NCBI GenBank assembly: GCA_030019445.1
Contig: JASEEU010000001.1
Location: 248,001-312,000, forward strand
Source of the DNA: Anaerosomatales bacterium
GTDB lineage: Bacteria; Actinomycetota; Coriobacteriia; Anaerosomatales; Anaerosomataceae
Reading direction: 5' to 3'
Length of the DNA stretch: 64,000 bases
This document shows positions 6,692-16,351 of the stretch, one piece after another. The notes below the pieces were generated by a model. It did no database searches and was not told the DNA's origin. It saw only the letters and a list, made by a program, of their open reading frames with translations. Position numbers and translations under genes: made by a program. Numbering within the stretch: the stretch's first letter is position 1; each line of letters starts with the position of its first letter.

Positions 6692-8929
6692 GTGACCGAC
6701 GATCCGGCCACCGTTGGAACGCAGGGCCGCAGCCGTGTGCCCGGCCGCGTCTACTACGGGCTCCCGACGCTCGTAGGCGTCTTCGTCGCGATCGGCTACG
6801 TGGCACCGGGCTCGATGCTGGCGGAGTCGGTGCGACACGCGATCTACGTGGTCACACCGCTGCTCGCGAGCGCGCTGCTCGTGCTGACCGCGGTTCGGAC
6901 GGCTGCACGCGAGCGCCGGCTCTGGGCCGGTCTGGCGCTGGGCATCGGCCTGTTCAGCGCGTCAGGGCTCGTCGTCGCGGCCGAGGTCGTCACGCTCGGG
7001 GTTCCCGCGTGGCCGCTGCTGTCGGTCGTACTGATCCTTGTCGGCTCCCTGACATCCGCGGCGACGCTCGTGCTGACCGCGGGCTTCCGCACCGCATCGC
7101 CGTTCGTGGAGTGGCGGCACCTCTTCGACCTCCTTGCGGGGAGCCTCGTGCTCTTCACGGTCGTGCTGCGCTGGGTGGTCTACCCGATGAGCGAGGCGTA
7201 CGGTGGCGCAGGCACGGCGATGCTGGTCGTCATGTCGGTCTATTCGGTCCTCGGCGCGCTGCTCGTCGTCGGGGCGCTCGTCAACTATGCGGGAACGCGG
7301 CTGCGCGCGCGCTCGGCGTGGGAGCGACTGCTCGTGTGGGGACTCGGTTGCGTCGGCGTCGCCCTGGCGCTGTTCCCGGCGTGGTACCTCGGCGCGGTCC
7401 TCGACCCGGCCTCGCCGCTCGACCGTGGCGTGCAGACGCTGACGCTTGCGGGGCTGTATCTGATCGCCGAGGCCGGCCACGCACGGCTCGCGGCGGGGCG
7501 GACCGGTCGTCCGGTGCACGGCTTGCCGAGGATGCGTCCGATGCGTCACACCGTCGTCGCCTCTGCGGCTCCCGCTGTGTTCGTGCTCGCGATCCCCGCG
7601 TGTTTCGCTGCTGCGCGCTCGGGAGCGACGCCGTCGCTGGAGGGCGTCTGGTGGTTCTCGGGCATCGCGGCATCGGTGATCGTCGTCGGTCGTACGGTCC
7701 TGACCGCGCTTGAGAACGGGACGCTCTTCAAGCGAGCTGTGACGGATCCGGTGACCGGGCTTCTCGGCCACCGTTACTTCCACGAGCGTCTCGCGATGGA
7801 GGTGGAGCTCGCCGAGCGACACGAGGACCAGCTGTCGGTCGCGATCCTCGACATCGACGACTTCTCGCGGGTGAACGACGCAGGTGGGCACGCCGGTGGC
7901 GACGAGGTGCTGCGCGTGGTAGCGCGCGGCCTGGAGGGCTGCATCCGGGCGTCGGACACCGTCTGCCGACTCGGCGGCGATGAGTTCGGCATCATCCTGC
8001 CGGGCGCGTCAGCGGACGAGGCCATGGTCGTCTGCCAGCGCGCGCACGAGCGCGTGGCGCGCGTCATCGGGCCTGACGGCAGGACGCTGACGGCGACGAC
8101 GGGCGTCGCGGGCTACCCGCGCGACGGCGAGACGGCCGACGCGCTCATCCACAAGGCGGACGGAGCGCAGTACTGGGCCAAGTACCACGGCAAGGACCGG
8201 GTGCTCCTGTTCGACGAGGACGTCGTGGACGCGCTCTCGGCCGAGGATCGGCTGCGCGCGCTGGAGTCGCAGTCGCACCTCTCGACGGTGCGGGCGCTCG
8301 CGGCGGCGGTCGACGCGCGCGACCCGCTCACGCAGTACCACTCGCGCAACGTGGCCGTGCTCACCGTCATGCTCGCGCGGGAGCTCGGGTTGGACGTGGA
8401 CAAGACGCGGCTTCTCGAGGTCGCGGCCCTGCTGCATGACATCGGGAAGATCGGCGTCGCCGACGCGGTGCTGCGCAAGCGCGGAGCGCTCACCGCCACC
8501 GAGCGGCGACACGTGCGCGAGCATCCGGCGCTCGGCGAGCGCATCCTCGCGTCGACCCACCTCCATGAGATCCTGCCGTGGGTGCGCCACCATCACGAGC
8601 GCTGGGACGGCAACGGCTATCCCGACGGTCTGACGGCGGGGGAGATCCCCTACGAGGCGCGCCTGATGGCCGTCTGCGACGCGTACGATGCGATGACGTC
8701 CGACCGCCCGTACCGATCGGCGCTCTCCTCCTCGGCCGCGCTGCAAGAACTCGATCTCTGCATCGGAACGCAGTTCGACCCGGCAGTGGCCGAGACGTTC
8801 ATCCGCATGATCTCCGCCCGTCCGCTGCTCCGTCCGGAGGGTGGTCGCGGGTTCGAACGCGAGTCGGGCTCGACGCTGCTCGGAGGCGGCGGCCTGGCGG
8901 GCGGGGTCGACCCGGGCAGGAGGAACTGA
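6692..8929 (+). CDS. membrane GGDEF and HD-GYP cyclic di-GMP protein (intact motifs)
   Basis: A 745-residue protein. Residues about 20-340 contain roughly eight membrane helices without a recognised sensor domain. A GGDEF domain follows (about 350-510) with RLGGDEFGIIL and an inhibitory-site RASD placed five residues before GGDEF, so diguanylate cyclase activity and product inhibition are expected. The C-terminal HD-GYP domain (about 530-720) has LLHDIGKIGV, HHERWDGNGYPDGL and DAYDAMTSDRPYR, all metal and substrate motifs of c-di-GMP phosphodiesterases. The protein could therefore make and degrade c-di-GMP. GTG 6692 is chosen because GGAGGT (6681-6686) precedes it; the open frame extends further upstream but without support. 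The stop overlaps the ATG of a paralogue. Confidence 0.92.
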   Translation: MTDDPATVGTQGRSRVPGRVYYGLPTLVGVFVAIGYVAPGSMLAESVRHAIYVVTPLLASALLVLTAVRTAARERRLWAGLALGIGLFSASGLVVAAEVVTLGVPAWPLLSVVLILVGSLTSAATLVLTAGFRTASPFVEWRHLFDLLAGSLVLFTVVLRWVVYPMSEAYGGAGTAMLVVMSVYSVLGALLVVGALVNYAGTRLRARSAWERLLVWGLGCVGVALALFPAWYLGAVLDPASPLDRGVQTLTLAGLYLIAEAGHARLAAGRTGRPVHGLPRMRPMRHTVVASAAPAVFVLAIPACFAAARSGATPSLEGVWWFSGIAASVIVVGRTVLTALENGTLFKRAVTDPVTGLLGHRYFHERLAMEVELAERHEDQLSVAILDIDDFSRVNDAGGHAGGDEVLRVVARGLEGCIRASDTVCRLGGDEFGIILPGASADEAMVVCQRAHERVARVIGPDGRTLTATTGVAGYPRDGETADALIHKADGAQYWAKYHGKDRVLLFDEDVVDALSAEDRLRALESQSHLSTVRALAAAVDARDPLTQYHSRNVAVLTVMLARELGLDVDKTRLLEVAALLHDIGKIGVADAVLRKRGALTATERRHVREHPALGERILASTHLHEILPWVRHHHERWDGNGYPDGLTAGEIPYEARLMAVCDAYDAMTSDRPYRSALSSSAALQELDLCIGTQFDPAVAETFIRMISARPLLRPEGGRGFERESGSTLLGGGGLAGGVDPGRRN

Positions 8930-11109
8930 TGGACTGGTCGTGGGGCAGCGGCAGGCGGGCGGGATGGGTCGTTGCGGGGACGGCGCTGCTCCTCACTGCG
9001 ACGGTGTTCGGCGCTGACCTGGTGATCGAGGACCAGGCCGCATCCTACATGTTCGGGCAGGTCGTCTTCACTGTGGTCGTCCTCGCTGCCGCGGTGCTTG
9101 CCGGGTATGTGGCGCTGCGCACGGATGGCCGAGAAGCCCGCGTGTGGCTCCTCATCAGCGTCGCCTGCGGCGCCATCTTCTGCAGCCAGGCCTATTGGAC
9201 GGTGTCCATCGTCACCCGAGGGACCTGGCCCGAGCCCATCTCGTTGTCGAACGTCTTCGACACGCTCGCGGTGGCGGTCTTCGGCCTCCTCCTCCTGACC
9301 CTCATGCGGCTGCCGGAGGGCAGCATCGGCCCCTGGCGCCTCTCGGTGGACATCGTCGGCCTCGGCTGGACGGTGTTCATGCTGCTCTACGCCTATGTGG
9401 TGACACCGTGGTTCGCGAGCGTCGAAGGGGCGACACAGGCCGCCGCGATCCTCGGCGCCGCGTATCCCGTGTTCGGCCTCACGGTCGTGGTCGGGACCAT
9501 AGCGCGGCTCGTCGGGCCCAAGGTGCGCATGTGGCGACGCTGGGAGCATCTGATCGCGTGGAGCATCATCTTGCTGGCGGCCGGGCTCGTGCTCTGGCCC
9601 GCCTGGTACATCGCCATGCTCGAGCGGACGCCCCTCGTCCCTGAAGCGATCGAGACGCTCTGGGCCTCGGGCCTGTTCCTGGCGTTCTCGGCCGCGCTCT
9701 TCAGGCTCGACTCCACCGAGCGCTGGGCGGTCGGCCCACTCAACACCGTCGAGGCGTCGGGTGTCACCGTCTCCCGTTTCGTCGTGCCGTTGGTCTTCGC
9801 GGGCTCGGCGATGCTCTTCGGCTTCGAGGCGCTCGCCGGGACGCGCGCTCCGCTCCCGACGTCGACGCTCGGTACAGCAGCAGCCGTCCTGGGCCTGATC
9901 TTCGTCGTTCGCACGCTGCTGGCGGCGATGGAGACGCGCGAGCTGATGCGCGAGGCCAGGACCGACATCCTGACCGGCGTGGGGGACCGGCGAAGCTTCT
10001 CCGAGGCGATGGCCGGCTTCATGGGCGCGGCCGAGCGTTACGCCCAGCCGCTCGCCGTCGCGATGCTCGATATCGACCGCATGGCGTGGTTCCGCAGCGT
10101 GTATGGCGTGGCCGAGGCCGAGAACCTCGTCCGCGAGGTGGCGGCTCGCGCGCAGGCGACCTGCCCGCCCAAGGGTCGCGTCTTCCGTGTGGGCACCGAT
10201 GGCTTCACCATCGTCTTTCCGGGGATGACACCTGCCGAGACGAGCCACGCGCTCGGTGCGATGCGCGCGACGATCGCCGAGGACCGCGTGTCGCGCGGCA
10301 CGCCCGTCACCATCTCAGCGGGTGTCGCGGCGTACCCGTTCGACGCGCAGGACGGCGAGCAGCTGGTCGAGCATGCCGAGGCGGCGCTGCGGTGGGGGAA
10401 GGCGAACGGCCGGGACCGCGTCGTGCTCTACAGCGCCACCGTGGATGCCGCGGAGCGAGTGTCGCACACGGGTCGCGGCGCGCGGGCCCGGAGCGTCGAG
10501 TGCCTCGGCACGGTGGCGCTCGCCCACGAGGCGCGGTATCCGGGCTTCGTCGACCACTCGCGGCGGGTCGCGAACCTGGCTGTGCTTCTCGGCAGCGAAC
10601 TCGGCCTCGAGCCGGGGCGTCTCGAGGCGCTCGAGCAGGCGGCGCTGCTGCACGATATCGGCATGCTCGCTGTGCCGGACACGACGCTGCTGCAGGCCGG
10701 ACCGCTCGTCCCGCGTCAGTGGGAGGCGGTCTACGAGCACCCCGTCCTTGGCGAGCGCATCATCTCCGCCGCGCACCTCAGCGAGGTCGGTCGGATCGTG
10801 CGCTGGCACCACGAGCGGTGGGATGGGAGCGGCTACCCCGACGGGCTTGCCGGCGCGGAGGCGTCGCTGGAGGCGCGCGTCCTGGCGGTGTGCGAGGCGT
10901 TCGACGCCATGACGTCGGTGCGGCCGCATCGCGCCGCGATGTCCGTGGAGGCGTCGCTGCAACAGATCGACCTCGGCATCGGCACGCAGTTCGATCCGAC
11001 GGTCGCGGAGCTCTTCATCCGCATGGTCAGCCGGGATGACCTGCTCGGGCCGGGGCCGCGGCTCGAGTTCCGGGATGCGGGCAGCCGCCCCGGAGCCGAT
11101 CGGCGCTAG
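8929..11109 (+). CDS. membrane HD-GYP protein with degenerate GGDEF
   Basis: A 726-residue paralogue of the preceding protein with the same layout: about eight membrane helices, a GGDEF-like domain (about 340-500) and an HD-GYP domain (about 520-710). The GGDEF signature reads VGTDGF, so synthesis of c-di-GMP is not expected; the domain may bind GTP or act as a dimer partner. The HD-GYP domain retains LLHDIG and HHERWDGSGYPDGL, but the Lys of HDxGK is Met (HDIGML), which may weaken catalysis. The ATG overlaps the upstream stop by one base (TGATG) with AGGAGGA before it, so both proteins are made from one message, consistent with partner roles at the membrane. Confidence 0.9.
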   Translation: MDWSWGSGRRAGWVVAGTALLLTATVFGADLVIEDQAASYMFGQVVFTVVVLAAAVLAGYVALRTDGREARVWLLISVACGAIFCSQAYWTVSIVTRGTWPEPISLSNVFDTLAVAVFGLLLLTLMRLPEGSIGPWRLSVDIVGLGWTVFMLLYAYVVTPWFASVEGATQAAAILGAAYPVFGLTVVVGTIARLVGPKVRMWRRWEHLIAWSIILLAAGLVLWPAWYIAMLERTPLVPEAIETLWASGLFLAFSAALFRLDSTERWAVGPLNTVEASGVTVSRFVVPLVFAGSAMLFGFEALAGTRAPLPTSTLGTAAAVLGLIFVVRTLLAAMETRELMREARTDILTGVGDRRSFSEAMAGFMGAAERYAQPLAVAMLDIDRMAWFRSVYGVAEAENLVREVAARAQATCPPKGRVFRVGTDGFTIVFPGMTPAETSHALGAMRATIAEDRVSRGTPVTISAGVAAYPFDAQDGEQLVEHAEAALRWGKANGRDRVVLYSATVDAAERVSHTGRGARARSVECLGTVALAHEARYPGFVDHSRRVANLAVLLGSELGLEPGRLEALEQAALLHDIGMLAVPDTTLLQAGPLVPRQWEAVYEHPVLGERIISAAHLSEVGRIVRWHHERWDGSGYPDGLAGAEASLEARVLAVCEAFDAMTSVRPHRAAMSVEASLQQIDLGIGTQFDPTVAELFIRMVSRDDLLGPGPRLEFRDAGSRPGADRR

Positions 11110-11113
11110 GCTG

Positions 11114-12208
11114 CTACCCGCCGATGAGCGCGTAGGCGCCGCGGCGGTCGTCGAGGCGTTCGAGGATGCCATTCACGATGGCGATCGCGGCGTTGTACCG
11201 GTCGGCGAGCGCGTTGCGCTCGCTCGTGGCCGTGTTGTACGCGGCAGCGGCGTCGTTGTACTCGTCGACGAGCGCGTTGTACGTGGCGACATCGCCGCGC
11301 GCCGAAGCCTCGTCAAGCGCTTGCGAGAGGCGGTCGACCTCGGCCGACATCGTCGCAAGCGCTCGGTCGGCGGCGTCCACCTCGGGCCGGAGCGCCTGGG
11401 CTTCCTCGGAGGACTCCTCCAGGGCCGCGAGGATCGCCGTGACCTCGTCGCCGGCGCCGTACGACGTCGTCCCGCCGTCCACTCCGAACACGCGCGGCTC
11501 GCTCGTGAGGACGACGCCCCCGGCGAGGTCGTCAGGCACCATGCCGACGAGCCCCTCGGTGGTGGTCTCGACGTACGCGTAGCCCGTGGAGCGGTAGGTG
11601 GCTGCGTCGCTGCGCAGCCCGAGCGCTACGTGCTGCTCGGGCTCGAAGAGCAGGACGGCGACGTCGTACCCCTCGCGTGAGAGCAGGCCCGCGAGCAGGA
11701 GCGTCTTGTCGTCGCAGTCGCCCGCCCGGTCTACGAACGTCTCGACGGGGAACTTGGGCGACAGGTCGACCGGATCGGTGGCGTAGGGGATGGACTGCAC
11801 GAAGACGGTGAGCAGCTCCGCATAGCGGTCGGGATCGAGCCCCTCGCGGTCGCGGATGGCGCGGAGCTGGCCGAGAAGGTCCTCGAAGAACGGGTCCTGG
11901 TGCGGCTCGTTCACGAACGCGGGGTAGTAGTCCTCGATCCAGTCCGTCTCACGTGCGTTGCCGAAGCGGATGACGCTCTTCTCGGCGTCACGCGCCCCGG
12001 CGTAGAGCGCGCCGTCGACGGCGAGCGTGACCGACCGCCCGACGCCCTCGAAGGTGAAGGAATGCTCCACCATGAGCGGCTCGGTGACCGAGGGGTCGGG
12101 TTCGATGCTCGGATAGACGACGCCCTGCGGCAGGCCGCCGGTGCCGCAGCCGGCGAGCAGCGCGGCGACGACGGCCGAGACGAGCGCGAGCGCGGTCCTG
12201 CGGATCAT
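11114..12208 (-). CDS. transglutaminase-like lipoprotein
   Basis: A 364-residue predicted lipoprotein: a hydrophobic N-terminus ends in LLAGCG, a lipobox with Cys near residue 21. The central region resembles the bacterial transglutaminase-like fold, with the nucleophile block DRAGDCDDKTLLLAGLL, a His in EPEQHVALGL and an acidic residue in the following strand YAYVETT. The last 110 residues are a Glu/Ala-rich coiled coil. These proteins may be peptidases or amidases at the cell surface; substrate unknown. ATG 12208 follows GGGAAGG; a longer open frame upstream has no signal peptide. It is transcribed divergently from the fucose-isomerase-like gene and converges with the HD-GYP gene. Confidence 0.8.
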   Translation of the reverse strand: MIRRTALALVSAVVAALLAGCGTGGLPQGVVYPSIEPDPSVTEPLMVEHSFTFEGVGRSVTLAVDGALYAGARDAEKSVIRFGNARETDWIEDYYPAFVNEPHQDPFFEDLLGQLRAIRDREGLDPDRYAELLTVFVQSIPYATDPVDLSPKFPVETFVDRAGDCDDKTLLLAGLLSREGYDVAVLLFEPEQHVALGLRSDAATYRSTGYAYVETTTEGLVGMVPDDLAGGVVLTSEPRVFGVDGGTTSYGAGDEVTAILAALEESSEEAQALRPEVDAADRALATMSAEVDRLSQALDEASARGDVATYNALVDEYNDAAAAYNTATSERNALADRYNAAIAIVNGILERLDDRRGAYALIGG

Positions 12209-12322
12209 GGCGCCTTCCCGACGCGGACGGACGATCGGGCACGGTTGCCCCGGTGCCGAGGATACCCGATAGCGCGCCGTGTGGTGATACGCTTGCGGTG
12301 TCGTCGGATCAGGGAGGCAGCG

Positions 12323-13579
12323 ATGAGCGTCCGTTTCGGCTTCGTCCCGGTCGTCCCGCCCTTCGTCGGGGCCCACCAGGAGGAGAGCGTCGTCGCGCCC
12401 TACGTGCCCGGGCTCGAGGAGCTCGGCGGCGAACGGTGGAGCGGGGAGCACCTCTCCGACCCGGCGCCGGTGATCTACCTGATCGCGACCGGTGGGACCG
12501 AACGCGCCTTGCTCGACCTGCGCGAGCGTCGGGTCGCACATGTCCCGGCCGAGCCCGTGCTCCTGGTGGCGCATCCCGGCAACAACTCGCTTCCGGCGGC
12601 GCTCGAGGTGCTGGCGCGCCTGCAGCAAGACGGCGTCGGCGGGCGCATCTGCTACCTGCGGGGACCCGGGGATGCCGAGGGGTACGAGGCGGTCGCGGGG
12701 GCCGTTCGCGCGCTCGTCGTACGCGCACAGCTCGCTGCCGCGCGCCTCGGCGTGATAGGGGAGCCGTCGGACTGGCTCGTGGCGAGCACGCCGGATGCCG
12801 ACGTCGTCCGCGAGGTGTGGGGCCCGCAGGTGGTGAGCCTGCCGCTGGGACCGCTGCGCGAGGGCATCGGCGCGGCGGACCGCGGGGGGATCGCCGGGCA
12901 GGCGGAAGAGATCGGTGACGGAGCGACCGAGACGCGCGAGCCGGATGCCGCGGCGCTCGAGGCCGCGTCGGCGGTGCACGATGCGCTCGCGTCCATCGTG
13001 GCCGACGAGGAGCTCGATGCCGTCACCGTCCGCTGCTTCGACCTCGTGCTCGATCCGGGGACGACCGGGTGCGTGGCGCTCGCAGAGCTCACCGATGCGG
13101 ACGTCATCGCCGGCTGCGAGGGCGATGTCGTGAGCACCGTGGCGCTGCTATGGGTGTCGCGTCTGCTCGATGAGGTGCCGTGGATGGCCAACCCCGCGCG
13201 TCTCGACGAGGCCGCCGAGAAGGTCACCCTCGCGCACTGCACCGTACCGCGCGGTCTCGTGGAGTCGTACGCGCTGCGGTCGCACTTCGAGTCCGGCCTC
13301 GGCGTCGGGATCCAGGGCACGTTGCCGCTCGGCCCTGTGACGCTCGTGAGGATCGGCGGCACGCGCATGGAGCGGCTGTGGGTGGCCGAGGGCGACATCG
13401 TCGCGACCGGAGGCGAGGACGACCTGTGCCGGACGCAGGCGGACGTTCGCCTGACGAGCGGCAGCGTCCGGGACCTGCTCACCGCACCGCTCGGCAACCA
13501 CGTTGTCCTCGTGCGCGGGCACCACGAGCGGGCCCTGCGCGCGTATTGGGAGCTCGCCGTCGCGCCGCTCGCGCGCTAG
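12323..13579 (+). CDS. L-fucose/L-arabinose isomerase-like protein
   Basis: A 418-residue protein whose C-terminal half has the fucose-isomerase-type blocks GCVALAELTDADVIAGCEGD and MANPARLDEAAEKVTLAHCTVP, in which acidic residues and the His ligate the catalytic metal in known isomerases. The N-terminal half has the alternating strand-helix pattern of the FucI/AraA N-terminal domain (ATGGTERALLD, LLVAHPGNNSLPAALE). Members convert aldoses to ketoses, but short 400-470-residue members of this family are mostly uncharacterised and the sugar cannot be deduced. No sugar kinase, aldolase or transporter lies nearby, so a catabolic role is unproven. ATG 12323 follows AGGGAGG. Its stop overlaps the stop of korB by three to four bases. 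Confidence 0.8.
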   Translation: MSVRFGFVPVVPPFVGAHQEESVVAPYVPGLEELGGERWSGEHLSDPAPVIYLIATGGTERALLDLRERRVAHVPAEPVLLVAHPGNNSLPAALEVLARLQQDGVGGRICYLRGPGDAEGYEAVAGAVRALVVRAQLAAARLGVIGEPSDWLVASTPDADVVREVWGPQVVSLPLGPLREGIGAADRGGIAGQAEEIGDGATETREPDAAALEAASAVHDALASIVADEELDAVTVRCFDLVLDPGTTGCVALAELTDADVIAGCEGDVVSTVALLWVSRLLDEVPWMANPARLDEAAEKVTLAHCTVPRGLVESYALRSHFESGLGVGIQGTLPLGPVTLVRIGGTRMERLWVAEGDIVATGGEDDLCRTQADVRLTSGSVRDLLTAPLGNHVVLVRGHHERALRAYWELAVAPLAR

Positions 13580-14463
13580 CCGAAGCGCTCCATCGCCTCG
13601 CTGACGTCGCGCGGCTCATACGCCCGCTTGAACGCGGGGCGGTCGAGCTGCGGGAGCCCGTCCTGGTACGTGAACGAGCCCTCCTCCCGGTAGAAGACGC
13701 CGATCGGCACACGACACTCGTCCGGAGCGCACGTGAGCTCGTGGAACGTCTTCATGGACTGTTCGAAGGCCATGGTGCGATCGGTGGGGTCGTAGCCCTC
13801 GGTCTCCTCGAGCTTGTAGACGCGGTCGCGGAACCAGGAGAAGGTGTTCACCTTGTTCCAGGTCACGCACGGCTGGAAGACATCGACGAGCGCGAAGCCG
13901 TCGTGGGCGACCGCCTCCTTGTAGAGCTCCTTCAGGTGCGGGATGTCGCCCGCGAAGCCCCGCGCGACGAACGTGGCGCCCTGCGCGACGGCGACGCCGA
14001 CGGGGTTGACGGGCTCTTCGACCACGCCTCCCGGCGTACTGGGCGTCTTCATGAACTGGTCCGAGGTAGGCGACGCCTGACCGGTGGTGAGGCCGTAGAT
14101 CTGGTTGTTGTGCGCGATCGCGGTCATGCGCACGTTGCGCCGGCACGAGTGGATGAAGTGGTTGCCGCCGATGCCGTAGCCGTCGCCGTCGCCCATCTCG
14201 ACGATGACGTGCAGGTCGGGGTTGCTGAGCGCGATGCCGGTAGCGACGGGGAGCGCGCGGCCGTGGAGCGTATGGAATCCCTGGCAGTTCAGGAAATCGG
14301 CGCCGTTGCCGTGACAGCCGATACCCCAGACGACCGCGAAATCCTCGTACGCCCATCCGAGCTCCTCGAGCGCCTCTTTCAGCGCACGCCACATGCCGAA
14401 GTTCCCACAGCCGGGGCACCACGTCGGGGTGAGGGCCTTCTCGAAGTCGTTGACGGTCGGCAT
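13576..14463 (-). CDS. korB: 2-oxoacid:ferredoxin oxidoreductase, beta subunit
   Basis: A 295-residue thiamine-diphosphate-binding subunit. TWCPGCGNFGMWRAL near residue 15 and GIGCHGNG carry cysteines for the 4Fe-4S cluster, and GDGDGYGIGGNH with AHNNQIYGLTTGQASPT is the ThDP/Mg-binding motif. With the alpha/gamma subunit encoded immediately upstream it forms KorAB, which oxidises 2-oxoglutarate or a related 2-oxoacid to the acyl-CoA with ferredoxin as acceptor, or runs in reverse for CO2 fixation. Substrate identity within the OFOR family is inferred from subunit layout. It starts two bases after the korA stop. Confidence 0.92.
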   Translation of the reverse strand: MPTVNDFEKALTPTWCPGCGNFGMWRALKEALEELGWAYEDFAVVWGIGCHGNGADFLNCQGFHTLHGRALPVATGIALSNPDLHVIVEMGDGDGYGIGGNHFIHSCRRNVRMTAIAHNNQIYGLTTGQASPTSDQFMKTPSTPGGVVEEPVNPVGVAVAQGATFVARGFAGDIPHLKELYKEAVAHDGFALVDVFQPCVTWNKVNTFSWFRDRVYKLEETEGYDPTDRTMAFEQSMKTFHELTCAPDECRVPIGVFYREEGSFTYQDGLPQLDRPAFKRAYEPRDVSEAMERFG

Positions 14464-14465
14464 GG

Positions 14466-16244
14466 CTACAGCACCTCCTTGATGCCCGCGACGATGCGTT
14501 CGGGCGAGAACGGGCGTCCGTCGTAGCGATGCAGCGAGCGGTCGGGTGCGCGCAGGCAGTGCTCGCGGATGAGCCGCTCCAGCTGACCGGTGAGGTTGCC
14601 CTCGACCACCATCGTCCGACTCGCAGCGCCCATGAAGCCGCACACCTCCTCGGCGGGAAACGGCCAGACGGTCACGACCTGCATCGCCGCGACGCCGACG
14701 CCCTCCTCGGCGAGCTGCGCGACCGCCTCGCGCAACGGGCCGACCGTCGAGCCCCAGCAGAGCACGGCGACGTCTGCTTCGGCCGGCTCGGCGCCGAAGC
14801 GCACCGGCCCCGGGACGAGCGTCCGCGCCAGGTCGAGCTTGCGCATGCGCTTCTCGTTCTGGGCGACGCGCTCGGCGGCGATCTCGCCGCGCTGACCGTA
14901 CCCGTACTCGTCGTGCTCGTATGAGTTCACGACCTGCTGCGCGCCGGTGACGCCGGGGAGCGCGCGGATGGAGACGCCGTCGTCGGTCACGCGGTACCGC
15001 AGGTACCGGCCGTCTTCGTGGAGGGCGTCGGCATGATCGGCGATGTCGCCCTCGGCCACGAGCTTCCCGCGATCGATGGTCACCGCGTCCAGGTCGAAGG
15101 GCGGCACGGCGGCACGGTTCTCGGCCAGATACGAGTCGGTGAGGATCACGACGGGCGTCTGGAGCCGGTCGGCGAGGTTGAACGCCTGCCACGCGAGTTC
15201 GAAGGCCTGCGTGCGGTCGCCCGGCGCGAGCACGACGCGCGGGAACTCGCCCTGCGCGGCGTGGATGACGTGGAGGAGGTCGGACTGTTCGGTCCACGTC
15301 GGCATGCCGGTGGCGGGCCCCGGGCGGGTCGCCACGTTCACTACGATCGCCGATTCGGAGACGCCCGCCTGGCCGAAGCCCTCGTTCATGAGCGCGAAGC
15401 CGCCGCCTGAGGTGGCGCACATCGCGCGCGCTCCCGTGAACGCGGCGCCGCACACCATGTTGATCGCGGCGAGCTCGTCTTCGGTGTGCTTCACGACGAT
15501 GCCCATGTCACGCCCGTGACCGGCCATGAAGTGCAGGATCGACGTCGCCGGCGTCATCGGGTACGCGGCGTAGAAGCCGATGCCGGCGGCGGCCGCGCCC
15601 AGTGCGACCGCCTCGTTGCCGTCCACGAGGACGCGGGGCGCGGCGTCTTCGACAGGTTCGATCGTGAGGAAGAAGTCAGGCGCCATGCGCGCGACGTACT
15701 GGTAACCGACGGTCGCTGCCGCGGCGTTCTGCTCGGCCACCTCCGGCGACTTGTGCGCGAACTGCCGGCGCAGCGACTCGATGAGCGGTTCGAGCGGGAA
15801 GTGCACGAGCGCGAGCACGGCGCCGAGCGCGACGGTGTTGCGCATGATCTTCCCGCCGGCCTCGCGTGCGTACTTCGTGAGCGGGACGGGCACCGGACGG
15901 ATGCGGTTGGAGGGTAGCCAGCCGTCGGTGGACGTCTCGTCCGGGTCGAAGATGACCGCGGCACCGTCGACGAGCTCATCGAGGTGCAGGTCGACGGTCT
16001 CGCGATTGAGCGCGACGAGCACATCCACGCCCTCGGCGTGGCTGTACAGACGCTCGGGGCCCACCCGCAGGAGGTAGTTGTTGTGGCCGCCGCGGATGAG
16101 CGAGGGGTACTCGGTGAGATCGAAGGTCCAGAGCCCCGTGCTCGCGAAGACGCGGGCGAGCGTCTGTCCGGCCGCCTTGATGCCGAAGCCGGCTTCGCCG
16201 CCGATCCTCACACGCAGTTCGCCCGGTGCGTTACGCTCGGCCAT
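14466..16244 (-). CDS. korA: 2-oxoacid:ferredoxin oxidoreductase, fused gamma-alpha subunit
   Basis: A 592-residue subunit made of a gamma domain (about 1-190, GGEAGFGIKAAGQTLARV and TEYPSLIRGGHNNY) joined to the pyrimidine-binding alpha domain (about 205-590, YPMTPATSILHFMAGHG, TSGGGFALMNEGFGQAG). The YPMTPAT segment and gamma-alpha order are typical of 2-oxoglutarate-type KorA rather than pyruvate oxidoreductases. GAGGAGG lies eight bases before ATG 16244. It is the first gene of a korA-korB operon transcribed away from coaBC; the 107-base divergent gap probably contains both promoters. Confidence 0.92.
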   Translation of the reverse strand: MAERNAPGELRVRIGGEAGFGIKAAGQTLARVFASTGLWTFDLTEYPSLIRGGHNNYLLRVGPERLYSHAEGVDVLVALNRETVDLHLDELVDGAAVIFDPDETSTDGWLPSNRIRPVPVPLTKYAREAGGKIMRNTVALGAVLALVHFPLEPLIESLRRQFAHKSPEVAEQNAAAATVGYQYVARMAPDFFLTIEPVEDAAPRVLVDGNEAVALGAAAAGIGFYAAYPMTPATSILHFMAGHGRDMGIVVKHTEDELAAINMVCGAAFTGARAMCATSGGGFALMNEGFGQAGVSESAIVVNVATRPGPATGMPTWTEQSDLLHVIHAAQGEFPRVVLAPGDRTQAFELAWQAFNLADRLQTPVVILTDSYLAENRAAVPPFDLDAVTIDRGKLVAEGDIADHADALHEDGRYLRYRVTDDGVSIRALPGVTGAQQVVNSYEHDEYGYGQRGEIAAERVAQNEKRMRKLDLARTLVPGPVRFGAEPAEADVAVLCWGSTVGPLREAVAQLAEEGVGVAAMQVVTVWPFPAEEVCGFMGAASRTMVVEGNLTGQLERLIREHCLRAPDRSLHRYDGRPFSPERIVAGIKEVL

Positions 16245-16351
16245 GAGCGCGCCTCCTCGTCGTCGGGTACGTGTGGGTTTGTTCCCCAACCGCCCCGCCG
16301 ACGCGACATCGCGCCCCGCTCGGTGTACCCTGGGGCATCTGGAGGGTGCCG

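Noticed and set aside
8650-10248. A 532-codon open frame on the minus strand across the second HD-GYP gene
   Set aside because: Long antisense frames are common in this GC-rich DNA; the translation is Arg/His/Asp-rich, lacks any family motif, and the plus strand encodes a clear GGDEF/HD-GYP protein.
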